A DNA stretch of 64,000 nucleotides, from the NCBI GenBank assembly GCA_025449845.1, contig JANWIP010000006.1:62001-126000 (forward strand), in the 5' to 3' direction. Below are positions 24,212 through 32,660 of the stretch, in pieces (positions within the stretch are counted from its first letter, which is position 1; each line of letters starts with the position of its first letter). The notes beneath the pieces are model-generated. The model was not told the origin of the DNA. It saw only the letters and a program-made list of their open reading frames with translations, and searched no databases. The position numbers and the translations under genes were made by a program. The stretch is from Solirubrobacteraceae bacterium. GTDB taxonomy: Bacteria; Actinomycetota; Thermoleophilia; Solirubrobacterales; Solirubrobacteraceae.

Positions 24212-26197
24212 ATGCGATCTGCCCTGGGAAAGCTCGCCATCGCCTTCCTTGCGGCATTCGCCGTGTTAGGCGCGCTGGCCCTGTCTGCGAGCGCACAGAT
24301 CGCCTTCAAGCCGTGCGGCAACAGCAACAACTTCGCGTGCGGTCATGTGACGGTCCCGCTGGACCCCACGGGCTTGACGCCGGGCACGATCAACCTGGCT
24401 GTGCGCCGCCATCGCGCAACGGTGGGCGAAGCGCACAGCGCGATCGTGGCTCTGGCCGGCGGGCCGGGACAGCCGGCGCTGCCGTTCGCCGAAGACTTCG
24501 CCGAAACGCTGGGCTCGATCGCGGCGACGCGCGATCTGATCGTGTTCGATCAGCGCGGTATCGGCCTGTCCCATCCGCTCTCCTGCCATGCCTTTGAAAA
24601 CCCCAGCATCTACAAGACCTCGGGGGCGGTGACGGCAGCCTGCGCCGACCAGCTTGGCCCGACGCGCAGCTTCTATACCAGTGCCAATACCGTCGCCGAC
24701 ATCGAGGCGATTCGCGTCGCGGGAGGCTATGAAAAGCTCGTGTTGTACGGCACCTCCTACGGCACCAAGGTCGCCGAGGAGTACGCCCAGACCTACCCGG
24801 AACACGTCGAAGCGCTGGTGCTGGACTCGGTCGTGCCACCGAACGGCCCCGACCCGCTGCACAAGTCCACGTTCGCGGCGGTGCCTCGCGTCCTGCGCCA
24901 GCTATGCGTGGATCGCCTCTGCGCGCACATCACGCCTGAACCGGTGGCGGACCTGGCCAAGGTCGTGCGCAAGATGCACGGCGGTGCGCTCAGCGGCGAG
25001 GTGCTGGACGGCAAGGGCCAGCCGCACAAGGTGCGCTTCAACTCCAACTCCCTGCTGAGCATCCTCGTGGCGAGCGACTTCTCGCCGCGGGTACGTGCGG
25101 AATTCATCCCCTATGTACGAGCGGTCGCGAATGGCGACACCGCACCGCTGGCGCGCCTGTTCGTGGACGCCTCAAGTGGCGAAGAAGGCGGGAGCGAAGA
25201 CGACGACAATCCGCTGTTTTACGCGACGACATGCGAAGAGCAGCAGTTCCCATGGAACCGCGCCGTCAGCCCCCACGCACGCCTGGCCGAAGCGGTCCAG
25301 CACATCAAGTCGCTGGGACCTGCGGCGAGCGCACCCTTCACCGCCGCCAACATGCTCGCCTTCGGTTCGCTTGAAGAATGCGCATCCTGGCCCTTCACGA
25401 GCCCCAACCCCCCGCCTGTGCAGGGGTCGCTGCCCAACGTGCCCACGCTGATCCTGAGTGGCACCAACGATCTGCGCACGCCGACTGCGAATGCGCAGGA
25501 AGTGGCGGCCGCGATCCCTGACGCACACCTGCTGGTGGTCCCCTACGCCGGACACTCAGTACTGGGCGACGAGCCCACGACCTGTGGCAGCGACGCCCTC
25601 AAGGCCCTGTTCGCAGCGCGCGCCGTTAAGCCGTGCGCTGCCGCGCCGCCACCGCCGCTCCTGCGTCCCCCACCACTGCCGCCGCTGCGTCTGGCGCAGG
25701 TGCCGCCGGCGAAGGGCAATGCGGGCAAGGCCGGACGCACCCTGGAGGCAGTGGTGCTGACGCTTTCAGACTTCACCCGCCAGCTGTCCTTCCAGCTTGG
25801 AGCGACGCTCAACTCGGGGTCCTTGAGCAGCCTGGGGAGTATCCAGATCGGCGGCCTACGCTCAGGCTCGGTGCGGTTCGATGGCAAGGGGTATGTCTTT
25901 CACGACTACAGCTTCGTGCCTAATATCACCCTCTCCGGCAGGATCAGCTCGGACAAGCTCGAATTGCGCATCGGCGGGTCCGCCGCCGCGCGGGGCAAGG
26001 TCAAGCTCGGCGCCCATCACTCGCTGACCGGAACGCTGGGTGGCCACCATGTTCACATCCTCCCCTCCATCGGCGCGAGTGCCGCTATTGTCGGTTCTGA
26101 TGCGCGGGCGAGTCACCACGTGGGTCCTGGGGGCTCTGCTGCCCGTGCTGCTGTTAGCGAGCTCACCCGCCCTCTCCGCTGGCTCCTCGGCGCTTAG
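24212..26197 (+). CDS. Secreted alpha/beta-hydrolase (TAP-like peptidase family), copy 1
   Basis: A 661-residue exported serine hydrolase of the tripeptidyl aminopeptidase/proline iminopeptidase type. Residues 1-29 form a signal peptide. The oxyanion motif LAGGPGQ and FDQRGIGLS precede the nucleophile elbow GTSYGTK (Ser182); Asp420 (GTNDLRTP) and His448 (YAGHSVLG) complete the triad, with the TAP C-terminal motif around them. A proline-rich spacer (about 475-500) leads to a roughly 120-residue beta-rich domain shared with the next gene. The shared domain ends near TLGGHHVHI; the last 45-50 residues are unlike the paralogue, and the final 98 bases overlap the start of the next gene in another frame, so the tail looks acquired by loss of the original stop. 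Confidence 0.85.
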   Translation: MRSALGKLAIAFLAAFAVLGALALSASAQIAFKPCGNSNNFACGHVTVPLDPTGLTPGTINLAVRRHRATVGEAHSAIVALAGGPGQPALPFAEDFAETLGSIAATRDLIVFDQRGIGLSHPLSCHAFENPSIYKTSGAVTAACADQLGPTRSFYTSANTVADIEAIRVAGGYEKLVLYGTSYGTKVAEEYAQTYPEHVEALVLDSVVPPNGPDPLHKSTFAAVPRVLRQLCVDRLCAHITPEPVADLAKVVRKMHGGALSGEVLDGKGQPHKVRFNSNSLLSILVASDFSPRVRAEFIPYVRAVANGDTAPLARLFVDASSGEEGGSEDDDNPLFYATTCEEQQFPWNRAVSPHARLAEAVQHIKSLGPAASAPFTAANMLAFGSLEECASWPFTSPNPPPVQGSLPNVPTLILSGTNDLRTPTANAQEVAAAIPDAHLLVVPYAGHSVLGDEPTTCGSDALKALFAARAVKPCAAAPPPPLLRPPPLPPLRLAQVPPAKGNAGKAGRTLEAVVLTLSDFTRQLSFQLGATLNSGSLSSLGSIQIGGLRSGSVRFDGKGYVFHDYSFVPNITLSGRISSDKLELRIGGSAAARGKVKLGAHHSLTGTLGGHHVHILPSIGASAAIVGSDARASHHVGPGGSAARAAVSELTRPLRWLLGA

Positions 26198-28076
26198 CTT
26201 CTCGCCCTGCACCGACAATCAGGGCTTCGGCTGCACCACGGTGACGGTGCCGCTCGATCGCAGCGGAGCACTGCCCGGCACGATCCCTTTGAAGGTGGAG
26301 CGCATGCAGGCCGGCGGCGCACCGAGCACCGAAGCGGTGATCGCGCTCGCCGGCGGACCCGGTCAGGCCGCGCTGCCATTGGCGGGCTTTATCACCAAGG
26401 CCCTCTCCCCGGCACTGAGCACACGCGATCTGGTGATGTTCGACCAGCGCGGCACGGGCGCCTCAGCGCCGCTGAGCTGCCCCGCGCTTAGCAGCAGCGC
26501 CGGCGCGGCGGGCATCGCCACTGTGGGCAAGCTGTTTGAACGCTGCGCGCTGCAACTCGGGGCGGCGCGAGGCCAGTACACGACGCAGACCTCGGTGGAA
26601 GACATCGAGGCGATACGCCAGGCAATGGGCTACGAAAAGCTTGTGCTCTATGGCGTCAGCTACGGCACCAAGGTCGCATTGGAGTACGCCGCGCGCTACC
26701 CCCAGAACGTCTCCGCACTCGTGCTCGACTCGGTGGAGCCAACGGACGGCCCGGACCCCTTCTCACTGGCGACGCTGCAAGCGATGAACCCGGTGCTGGC
26801 TGAGCTCTGCAGCGAAGACGCCTGTCGCGGTATCACTGCCACACCGCTGGCAGACCTCGCGCACCTCGCGGCGATCCTGCACAACCACCCGCTGCGCGCG
26901 GCAGTGTACGACGGCTCCGGCCACCGCCATGTGCTGAGCACCTCCGAGAGCGATCTGCTGGGCGTGCTGCAGGCCGGTGATCTGAATCCCGCGCTGCGCG
27001 CGCTGCTGCCGGCGGCGGTGCGCTCGGCCCTGAGAGGCGACGCCAGCCCACTGGTGCGTCTGACCCTGCTGGCGGATGGCCTGATACCGACGATCCCCTC
27101 GCGCCAGCCCACCGAAAACAGCGAGGGCATCGACACGGCACTGAACGCGACGACGATCTGCGAGGAGGCGCCCTTCCCGTGGGGCCGGGGCGATCCGCCC
27201 GCGGCGCGCGAAGCGGAGGCAAACGCGGCGCTGCGGGCGCTACCCAGCACGGCCTTCTATCCCTTCGATGCCAATCTGGCGCTGGAAGCCGGCACGATCC
27301 CTGGCTGCGTGGACTGGCCAGACGCCGCTCCGCCGCCACCGGTGGTTGGCCCACCGCCCAACGTCCCCACGCTGATCCTCTCGGGCGCCCAGGACCTGCG
27401 CACCCCCACGAGCGGCGCGCGCAAGGTCGCGGCAACGATCCCCGACGCGCAGCTGCTGGTGGTTCCCTACACCGGCCATTCGGTGCTGGGCACCGACTTC
27501 AGCGGTTGCGCACTGCTCGCGGTCAAGGCTTTCTTCGGCGGCCTGCCGGTGCAGGTCTGCGCGCCTGCTTCCAACATCTTCACCCCCACGCCGATCACCC
27601 CTACGCACCTTGAATCCGTGAACCCCGCCGCGGGTGTCCCCGGTCGCGCGGGCCGGACGGTGACGGCGGTGCTCGACACGATTCTCGACCTCAACCGCCA
27701 GGTCATCGGCGCGACGCTGCAGGCCAACCAGGCGCTTCCCAGCGGCGCGAGCTTCGGCGGTCTGCGCGGAGGCTACGCGCGCCTGCGCCTCGGCGCCGTA
27801 CTGCTGCACCGCCTCTCATTCGTGCCGGGCGTCGAGCTCAGCGGCACGATCCCGGTCAAAGGTGGCCGCCTGCAGGCCGCCACGGTGCTGATCAGCGGCT
27901 CCGCAGCCGCGCCCGGCAGCGTGCGCGTAGGCGCCGGCAAGCATGTCAGCGGCGACCTCGGTGGCAAGCGCTTCAACGTGGCGCTGAGCAAAGTGAAGCT
28001 CTCGCGGTTCGCCGGCGGCGAATGGCCTTCAGCCCCGGTGGCCTTCCCGCTGCCCGGCCTGGCAAGAGTGCACTGA
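26100..28076 (+). CDS. Secreted alpha/beta-hydrolase (TAP-like peptidase family), copy 2
   Basis: A tandem paralogue of the preceding gene, 658 residues, with the same layout: signal peptide (MRGRVTTWVLGALLPVLLLA, cleaved near SAG), LAGGPGQ, FDQRGTGAS, nucleophile elbow GVSYGTK (about Ser187), GAQDLRTP and YTGHSVLG, then the C-terminal beta domain. Internal Cys pairs suit an exported protein. ATG 26100 is chosen as the start of a proper signal peptide; an in-frame ATG at 26040 would add 20 polar residues in front. Either way the start lies inside copy 1, a 98-bp or longer same-strand overlap in a different frame, which is rare for two exported proteins. The substrate is unknown. Confidence 0.85.
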   Translation: MRGRVTTWVLGALLPVLLLASSPALSAGSSALSFSPCTDNQGFGCTTVTVPLDRSGALPGTIPLKVERMQAGGAPSTEAVIALAGGPGQAALPLAGFITKALSPALSTRDLVMFDQRGTGASAPLSCPALSSSAGAAGIATVGKLFERCALQLGAARGQYTTQTSVEDIEAIRQAMGYEKLVLYGVSYGTKVALEYAARYPQNVSALVLDSVEPTDGPDPFSLATLQAMNPVLAELCSEDACRGITATPLADLAHLAAILHNHPLRAAVYDGSGHRHVLSTSESDLLGVLQAGDLNPALRALLPAAVRSALRGDASPLVRLTLLADGLIPTIPSRQPTENSEGIDTALNATTICEEAPFPWGRGDPPAAREAEANAALRALPSTAFYPFDANLALEAGTIPGCVDWPDAAPPPPVVGPPPNVPTLILSGAQDLRTPTSGARKVAATIPDAQLLVVPYTGHSVLGTDFSGCALLAVKAFFGGLPVQVCAPASNIFTPTPITPTHLESVNPAAGVPGRAGRTVTAVLDTILDLNRQVIGATLQANQALPSGASFGGLRGGYARLRLGAVLLHRLSFVPGVELSGTIPVKGGRLQAATVLISGSAAAPGSVRVGAGKHVSGDLGGKRFNVALSKVKLSRFAGGEWPSAPVAFPLPGLARVH

Positions 28077-28145
28077 GCACGGGGCACGGGGCACTGATCA
28101 CGGGGCACTGGGCAGGGGCACTGATCACGGGGCACTGGTCACGGG
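28077..28145. repeat. Tandem repeat of CACGGGGCACTGAT-type units
   Basis: About five units built from CACGGGGCACTG with TGATCA or TGGTCA junctions follow the hydrolase stop. The units also form TGATCA-centred palindromes. The remaining gap to 28223 holds only the next promoter. Confidence 0.75.
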
Positions 28146-28211
28146 GCGGCAAAGACTGCCTCGGGCATCAAGAGCCCCCGCCGGCAGCAGTGGCGCCAAG
28201 CCCGGGATAGC

Positions 28212-28217
28212 TAGGCT
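28212..28217 (+). promoter_or_regulatory. -10 element TAGGCT (leaderless)
   Basis: TAGGCT ends 6 bases before ATG 28224, the same hexamer and the same spacing as at 46254-46259. Confidence 0.6.
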
Positions 28218-28223
28218 GAACCT

Positions 28224-30101
28224 ATGCCCAACGCCCTGGCCCTGGAGACCTCCCCATATCTGCGCCAGCACGCAGAGAATCCGGTGGATTGGCTCCCTTG
28301 GGGGCCCGAGGCCCTGACCCGGGCGCGGGAGCGAGATGTCCCGCTGCTGGTCTCGATCGGCTACTCCTCATGCCACTGGTGCCATGTGATGGAGCATGAG
28401 TCCTTCGAGGACCCGCGCGTGGCGGCAGTGATGAACGAGGAGTTCGTGTGCGTGAAGGTGGATCGTGAGGAGCGCCCCGATGTGGATGCGCTTTACATGG
28501 AGGCCGTGCAGGGCATGACCGGTCACGGCGGCTGGCCGCTGAACGTATTCCTCACGCCTGAGCAGGTGCCCTTCTATGGTGGCACCTACTACCCACCGCA
28601 GGAGCGCCCGGGCATGCCGGCGTGGACGCAGGTGCTGCAGGCGATCGCGGAGACCTGGCGCGAGCGCAAGGAGGAGATCCGCGCCGGAGGCGAGCAGTTA
28701 CGCGAGCGCCTCGGTGGAGGGGCGCGTTTGCAACCCTCGCACGAGCCGATCCAGGCCAGCGCGCTGGAGGACGCGGTAGGTCAGCTGCGCACGTCCTTCG
28801 ACTCGGTGCAGGGAGGGTTTGGGAGCCCGCCCACCCAGGCGCCGAAGTTTCCGCAGGCCCCGGTGCTGGAGTTTCTGCTGGCGCGAGCATCGAGCGATGG
28901 CCGCCCGACCGGCACAGAGGCGCAGATGGCGCTGTTCACGTTGCGGGCAATGGCCTCGGGTGGCATTCACGACCAGGTGGGCGGCGGTTTTCACCGCTAC
29001 GCGGTGGACGCCACCTGGACAGTGCCGCACTTCGAGAAGATGCTCTACGACAACGCCCTGCTGGCGCGCTGCTATCTGCACGGATATCGCCTGTCAGAGG
29101 ATCCGGAGCTGGCCCACGTATGCCGCGACACGCTGGATTGGATGCTGCGCGAGATGCAGGGGCCTGAGGGCGGCTTCTACTCGGCGCTGGACGCCGACTC
29201 GGAGGGCGTGGAGGGCACGCACTACGTATGGAAGGTTGCTGAGATGAAGGCCGTGCTGGGCGAGGACGCGGAGGTGGCCATCCGCTGGCTGGGCGCCACG
29301 GAGGAAGGCAACTTCGTAGAGGGGTCGGGTGGGTCTCGATCGTCCGAGCCAGGGCTGAACGTGCTGGAGGACCGCGGTCCTCGACCCGATCAGGCCGCGC
29401 AGGAGCGCATCCGCGCGCGCCTGCTGGAGGTGCGCGGACAGCGCACCGCACCGGGTCTCGACGACAAGCGCCTGACCGCCTGGAATGCGCTGGCGATCTC
29501 GGCATTGGCCGACGCCGGCGCGGTGCTGGGCGGGGCGAGCGGGCGCCGTTACCTCGACGCGGCCGTGCGCTGCGCAGAGTTCATCCTGCGCGAGCTGCGC
29601 GACGAGCAAGGCCGGCTGCTACGCACCTACAGCAAAGACAAGTCCCGCCTGGGCGCCTACCTGGAGGACTACGCGTTCCTGCTGGAAGCCTTCATGACGC
29701 TGTTCGAAGCGACCTGCGAGGAGCGCTGGCTGAGCGAGGCGCGAGCGCTGGCAGATGAGATGATCGCGCGCTTCGGAGACCCTGAGCACGGAGGCTTCTT
29801 CTCAACGGCCTCAGATCACGAAGCGCTGATCGTCAGGCGCAAGGATCTGGAGGACTCCCCGATCCCCTCGGGCGCCTCCGCGGCGGCGCTGGGGCTGCTG
29901 CGCCTGGCCCGAGCGACGGGCGAGCTGGACTATGAACGCGAGGCCGTGGGCGTGCTGCGGCTGCTGCACGAGATCGCGCCGCGCCACCCCTCATCTTTCG
30001 GTCACCTGCTGCAGGCGATGCAGCTGTATCTCTTCCCCGCGCAGTGGATCGCCTGCGCGGTGCCCCCGGTCATTGGGGCGGCGCCCGGCTCACCAGCGTG
30101 A
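28224..30101 (+). CDS. YyaL/SPATA20-type thioredoxin-fold protein (DUF255)
   Basis: A 625-residue protein with an N-terminal thioredoxin-like domain ([13 protein letters not shown] to about 170; Cys50-His-Trp-Cys53 in [16 protein letters not shown]) fused to an (alpha/alpha)6-barrel domain resembling N-acylglucosamine 2-epimerase/cellulase folds ([52 protein letters not shown]). The whole layout is that of the widespread YyaL/spermatogenesis-associated-protein-20 family, whose biochemical function is unsettled. A Gly/Ser-rich stretch (about 369-380, [12 protein letters not shown]) looks like a local insertion. The gene is convergent with glnA. Confidence 0.88.
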   Translation: MPNALALETSPYLRQHAENPVDWLPWGPEALTRARERDVPLLVSIGYSSCHWCHVMEHESFEDPRVAAVMNEEFVCVKVDREERPDVDALYMEAVQGMTGHGGWPLNVFLTPEQVPFYGGTYYPPQERPGMPAWTQVLQAIAETWRERKEEIRAGGEQLRERLGGGARLQPSHEPIQASALEDAVGQLRTSFDSVQGGFGSPPTQAPKFPQAPVLEFLLARASSDGRPTGTEAQMALFTLRAMASGGIHDQVGGGFHRYAVDATWTVPHFEKMLYDNALLARCYLHGYRLSEDPELAHVCRDTLDWMLREMQGPEGGFYSALDADSEGVEGTHYVWKVAEMKAVLGEDAEVAIRWLGATEEGNFVEGSGGSRSSEPGLNVLEDRGPRPDQAAQERIRARLLEVRGQRTAPGLDDKRLTAWNALAISALADAGAVLGGASGRRYLDAAVRCAEFILRELRDEQGRLLRTYSKDKSRLGAYLEDYAFLLEAFMTLFEATCEERWLSEARALADEMIARFGDPEHGGFFSTASDHEALIVRRKDLEDSPIPSGASAAALGLLRLARATGELDYEREAVGVLRLLHEIAPRHPSSFGHLLQAMQLYLFPAQWIACAVPPVIGAAPGSPA

Positions 30102-30161
30102 GCTAGACCACGACAAACGCGGCCCACACGCCGGAGCCGAAGGCGGAGGTCTTTCCCTCCC

Positions 30162-31499
30162 CTACAGCACAGACAGGTAGCGATCGAGCTCCCACTGTGT
30201 GACCTGCACGCGGTAGTCCTCCCACTCCTGGCGCTTGATCTCGATGTAGCGGTTGAACATGTGCTCGCCTAGGGTGCGCAGCACGAGCTCCGACTCGGCC
30301 GTGATCTCGATCGCCTCGCCGAGCGTCTCCGGCAGCTGCTCGACGCCGAGCCGCCGGCGCTCCTCGCCGGAGAGGTGATAGAGGTTCTTCTCCATCGGCT
30401 CGGGCAGTTCGTAGCCCTTCTCGATGCCCTCCAGGCCGGCCTGCAGCAGCACGGCGAAAGTCAAATACGGATTGCACGCCGGATCGGGGCAGCGCAGCTC
30501 CATGCGTGTCGCCTTCTCGCGCCCGGGGTGGTAGAGCGGCACACGCACCAGTGCGCTGCGGTTGCGCCGCGACCAGGCGACGTATACGGGCGCCTCGAAG
30601 CCGGGCACCAGGCGCTTGTAGCTGTTGACCCACTGCGCGAAGATCGAGCAGATCTCGCGTGCGTGCTTGAGCTGGCCGGCGATGAAGGCCTTGCCGATAT
30701 CGGAGAGGAAGTACTGATCCTCGGGGTCGTAGAAGGCGTTCTGGTTATTCGTGAACAGCGACTGGTGGGTGTGCATGCCCGAGCCGTTCTCGCCGAACAG
30801 CGGCTTGGGCATGAAGGTGGCGTGCCAGCCGTACTTCATCGCGTACTCCTTGACCGTGATGCGGTAGGTCATGCAGTCGTCGGCCATCTTCATCGCGTCG
30901 GCGTAGCGCATGTCGATCTCGTGCTGCGATGGGCCGACCTCGTGGTGGGTGTACTCCACGTGGATGCCCAACTGCTCGAGTGCCAGCACCGTCTCGCGGC
31001 GCACGTCCGAGCCTGCATCCAGCGTCGTCAGATCGAAGTAGCCGCCGCGGTCGAGTACCTCCGTGGAGCGGCTGTCGCGGAACAGGAAGTACTCAAGCTC
31101 CGGGCCCACGTTGAAGGTGTCAAAGCCCATGCCATGGGCACGCTCAAGCGCCCGGCGCAGCACGTGCCGGGGGTCACCCTCATAAGGCGTGCGCTCAGGC
31201 GTGATGATGTCGCAGAACATTCGCCCTACCCCCTGCTCCTCCGGGCGCCACGGCAGCACCGCGAAGGTGCTGGGGTCGGGCATCGCGATCATGTCGGACT
31301 CCTCGATCGCATTGAAGCCGGTGATCGAAGACCCATCGAAGCCCATGCCCGCCTCGAAGGCGTCATCGAGTTCCAGCGAGTTGATGGAGAAGGACTTCAG
31401 CTGTCCTAGAACGTCTGTGAACCAGAAGCGGATGAAGCGGATGTCGCGCTCCTCCACGAGCGCCTTGACGTCTGCGACGGTCTTCGGCAGTTCGGCCAT
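30162..31499 (-). CDS. glnA: Glutamine synthetase, type I (GSI-alpha-like)
   Basis: Makes glutamine from glutamate, ammonia and ATP. The 445 residues carry GFDGSSITGF, ELEYFLF (metal ligands), the ATP-binding signature KPLFGENGSGMHTHQSL and RNRSALVRVP. The length lacks the roughly 25-residue insertion of the adenylylated GSI-beta enzymes (about 470 residues) and so resembles the GSI-alpha form; feedback or protein-based control is therefore more likely than GlnE control. ATG 31499 is chosen since TACGCT ends 9 bases upstream; the longer frame has no similarity. No glnB or glnE is in the window. Confidence 0.94.
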   Translation of the reverse strand: MAELPKTVADVKALVEERDIRFIRFWFTDVLGQLKSFSINSLELDDAFEAGMGFDGSSITGFNAIEESDMIAMPDPSTFAVLPWRPEEQGVGRMFCDIITPERTPYEGDPRHVLRRALERAHGMGFDTFNVGPELEYFLFRDSRSTEVLDRGGYFDLTTLDAGSDVRRETVLALEQLGIHVEYTHHEVGPSQHEIDMRYADAMKMADDCMTYRITVKEYAMKYGWHATFMPKPLFGENGSGMHTHQSLFTNNQNAFYDPEDQYFLSDIGKAFIAGQLKHAREICSIFAQWVNSYKRLVPGFEAPVYVAWSRRNRSALVRVPLYHPGREKATRMELRCPDPACNPYLTFAVLLQAGLEGIEKGYELPEPMEKNLYHLSGEERRRLGVEQLPETLGEAIEITAESELVLRTLGEHMFNRYIEIKRQEWEDYRVQVTQWELDRYLSVL

Positions 31500-31508
31500 C
31501 TGGCGCTG

Positions 31509-31514
31509 AGCGTA
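31509..31514 (-). promoter_or_regulatory. -10 element TACGCT of glnA
   Basis: On the minus strand TACGCT ends 9 bases before the glnA ATG, so the mRNA should be leaderless or nearly so. Confidence 0.5.
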
Positions 31515-31588
31515 GTGGATGGACCTACCGACCGGTATCGACGGTTGGCCAAAGAGGGGCAGCCCAAGGGAAGGGCCGCCGCAAGCCT

Positions 31589-31819
31589 CTAGCCGTGGCC
31601 ACTCACAATCGCAACCATCAGCAGCATGCACCCCAGCGCAACGGCCCAGCCGGCGATCCTGTCGGGGCGCCCACCGACACGCTCCACGGGCCTGCGTATG
31701 GGCCGACGCCGACGCGGTGCCATGCGCTCGGTAGCCACCCGGCGGCGCTCGATGCGCTCGCGCATGTTGACATCCTCGACTTCGGCCCACCAAGCGCGGG
31801 CCTCGGCTCGCATTGCCAT
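31589..31819 (-). CDS. Small C-terminally anchored membrane protein
   Basis: A 76-residue protein: a highly basic, Arg-rich N-terminal two thirds (RERIERRRVATERMAPRRRR) followed by one transmembrane helix (AGWAVALGCMLLMVAIVS) at the extreme C-terminus. This is a tail-anchored topology with a basic cytoplasmic domain that could touch RNA, DNA or anionic lipid. ATG 31819 is preferred because TAGCAT ends 8 bases upstream; ATG 31813 is next. It sits between glnA and the cytochrome c gene on the same strand. No family recognised. Confidence 0.6.
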   Translation of the reverse strand: MAMRAEARAWWAEVEDVNMRERIERRRVATERMAPRRRRPIRRPVERVGGRPDRIAGWAVALGCMLLMVAIVSGHG

Positions 31820-31887
31820 CGCTGACGATGCTAACGACGCCTGCGGCGGCAAATTCCGACTGTGCCGCTATTTACGGAGACTTACTC

Positions 31888-32397
31888 TCAGTGACCGGCG
31901 ACGGCAGCCAGGAAAGAGGCGATAGCTTCGGCGTCATGCCCCTGATAAAGCAAGGCCGGCATCTGTCCGAGCCCACGCGCACGCCCTTCGGCGATGGCAT
32001 TCAGGACAAGCGCCTTACGCCCGGCTTCGGTAGGGATCGAGCTGCCCAGACGTACGTCGAGGTTGGGCCCGATGCGACCTACGGCATTGGCGGCCGCCAG
32101 CGTGTGGCAGGTCGCACAAGACTCCGCGAACAGCTCGCGGCCGTGCTGCTGCTCGGCGCTGAGATGCACGCCACCGACCCCGACGCTGGCCTTGTTGTGG
32201 CCGTTGAAGGCCAGGACGAGCGCCGGCACCACCAGCCCGAAGGCAAACAGCAGCACCACCCCCGCCGTCACCAGGCGACGCCCCGCCCGGGACTCGGTGT
32301 GCAGCGAATTACGGGCCCCACGCGGCCCGCCGCGCATTGCCAGGAAGAACACCGTCAGGCCAAGAATGACCCAGAACAGGACGACGCCGATGACCAT
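31888..32397 (-). CDS. Membrane-anchored monoheme cytochrome c
   Basis: A 169-residue protein with two N-terminal transmembrane segments (about 1-20 and 43-63) and an exported class-I cytochrome c domain. The haem site is CATCHTL (about 93-99), and the distal Met ligand lies in GQMPALLYQG near the C-terminus. It would shuttle electrons between quinol-oxidising complexes and a terminal oxidase, or serve as a fused small oxidase subunit. AAGATA on the plus strand (TATCTT on the minus) at 32407-32412 ends 9 bases before the ATG. Confidence 0.85.
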   Translation of the reverse strand: MVIGVVLFWVILGLTVFFLAMRGGPRGARNSLHTESRAGRRLVTAGVVLLFAFGLVVPALVLAFNGHNKASVGVGGVHLSAEQQHGRELFAESCATCHTLAAANAVGRIGPNLDVRLGSSIPTEAGRKALVLNAIAEGRARGLGQMPALLYQGHDAEAIASFLAAVAGH

Positions 32398-32418
32398 GTG
32401 CGCCGGAAGATACCTGAG

Positions 32419-32438
32419 GGCGGCCCGGAAGGGCCGCC
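32419..32438. repeat. Perfect hairpin GGCGGCCC-GGAA-GGGCCGCC
   Basis: An 8-bp perfect stem with a GGAA tetraloop lies 22 bases upstream of the cytochrome c start, next to its -10. It could be an operator or, in the plus direction, a terminator-like stem. Confidence 0.5.
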
Positions 32439-32456
32439 TGGAGATGTGCGAGCGCT

Positions 32457-32514
32457 CCAGGATTCCTTAGGTTTGTTCCAGGATTCCTTAGGTTGTCTTG
32501 ATCTAGCGCGCTAG
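32457..32514. repeat. 17-bp direct repeats and a 12-bp palindrome
   Basis: CCAGGATTCCTTAGGTT occurs exactly twice (32457-32473 and 32478-32494), and CTAGCGCGCTAG, a perfect palindrome, follows at 32503-32514. The arrangement resembles iterated regulator sites upstream of the cytochrome c gene. Confidence 0.6.
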
Positions 32515-32536
32515 CCTGGAGGGTGGATCTTCCTTC

Positions 32537-32580
32537 GAGGGTGGCGCAACCGGCCGCAGGCCGGCGAGCCGGGTACCTCG
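32537..32580. repeat. REP-like intergenic element, copy D (reverse orientation)
   Basis: GAGGGTGGCGCAACCGGCC ... GAGCCGGGTACCTCG is a near-complete reverse copy of the consensus, including the GAGGG/CCTC ends. Confidence 0.75.
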
Positions 32581-32592
32581 ATTTTCGATCAT

Positions 32593-32634
32593 AGGTGGCG
32601 TAGCGGCCGAAGGCCGGCGAGCCGGGCCCCTCTA
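32593..32634. repeat. REP-like intergenic element, copy E (reverse orientation)
   Basis: AGGTGGCGTAGCGGCCG ... GAGCCGGGCCCCTCT is a second reverse copy, 12 bases after copy D. The pair forms a head-to-tail tandem. Confidence 0.75.
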
Positions 32635-32660
32635 TCTCCCGATCACGAAATGAGCTTCAG

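Noticed and set aside
30375..31409. 344-codon plus-strand frame opposite glnA
   Set aside because: Mirror of glutamine synthetase codons; no family pattern.
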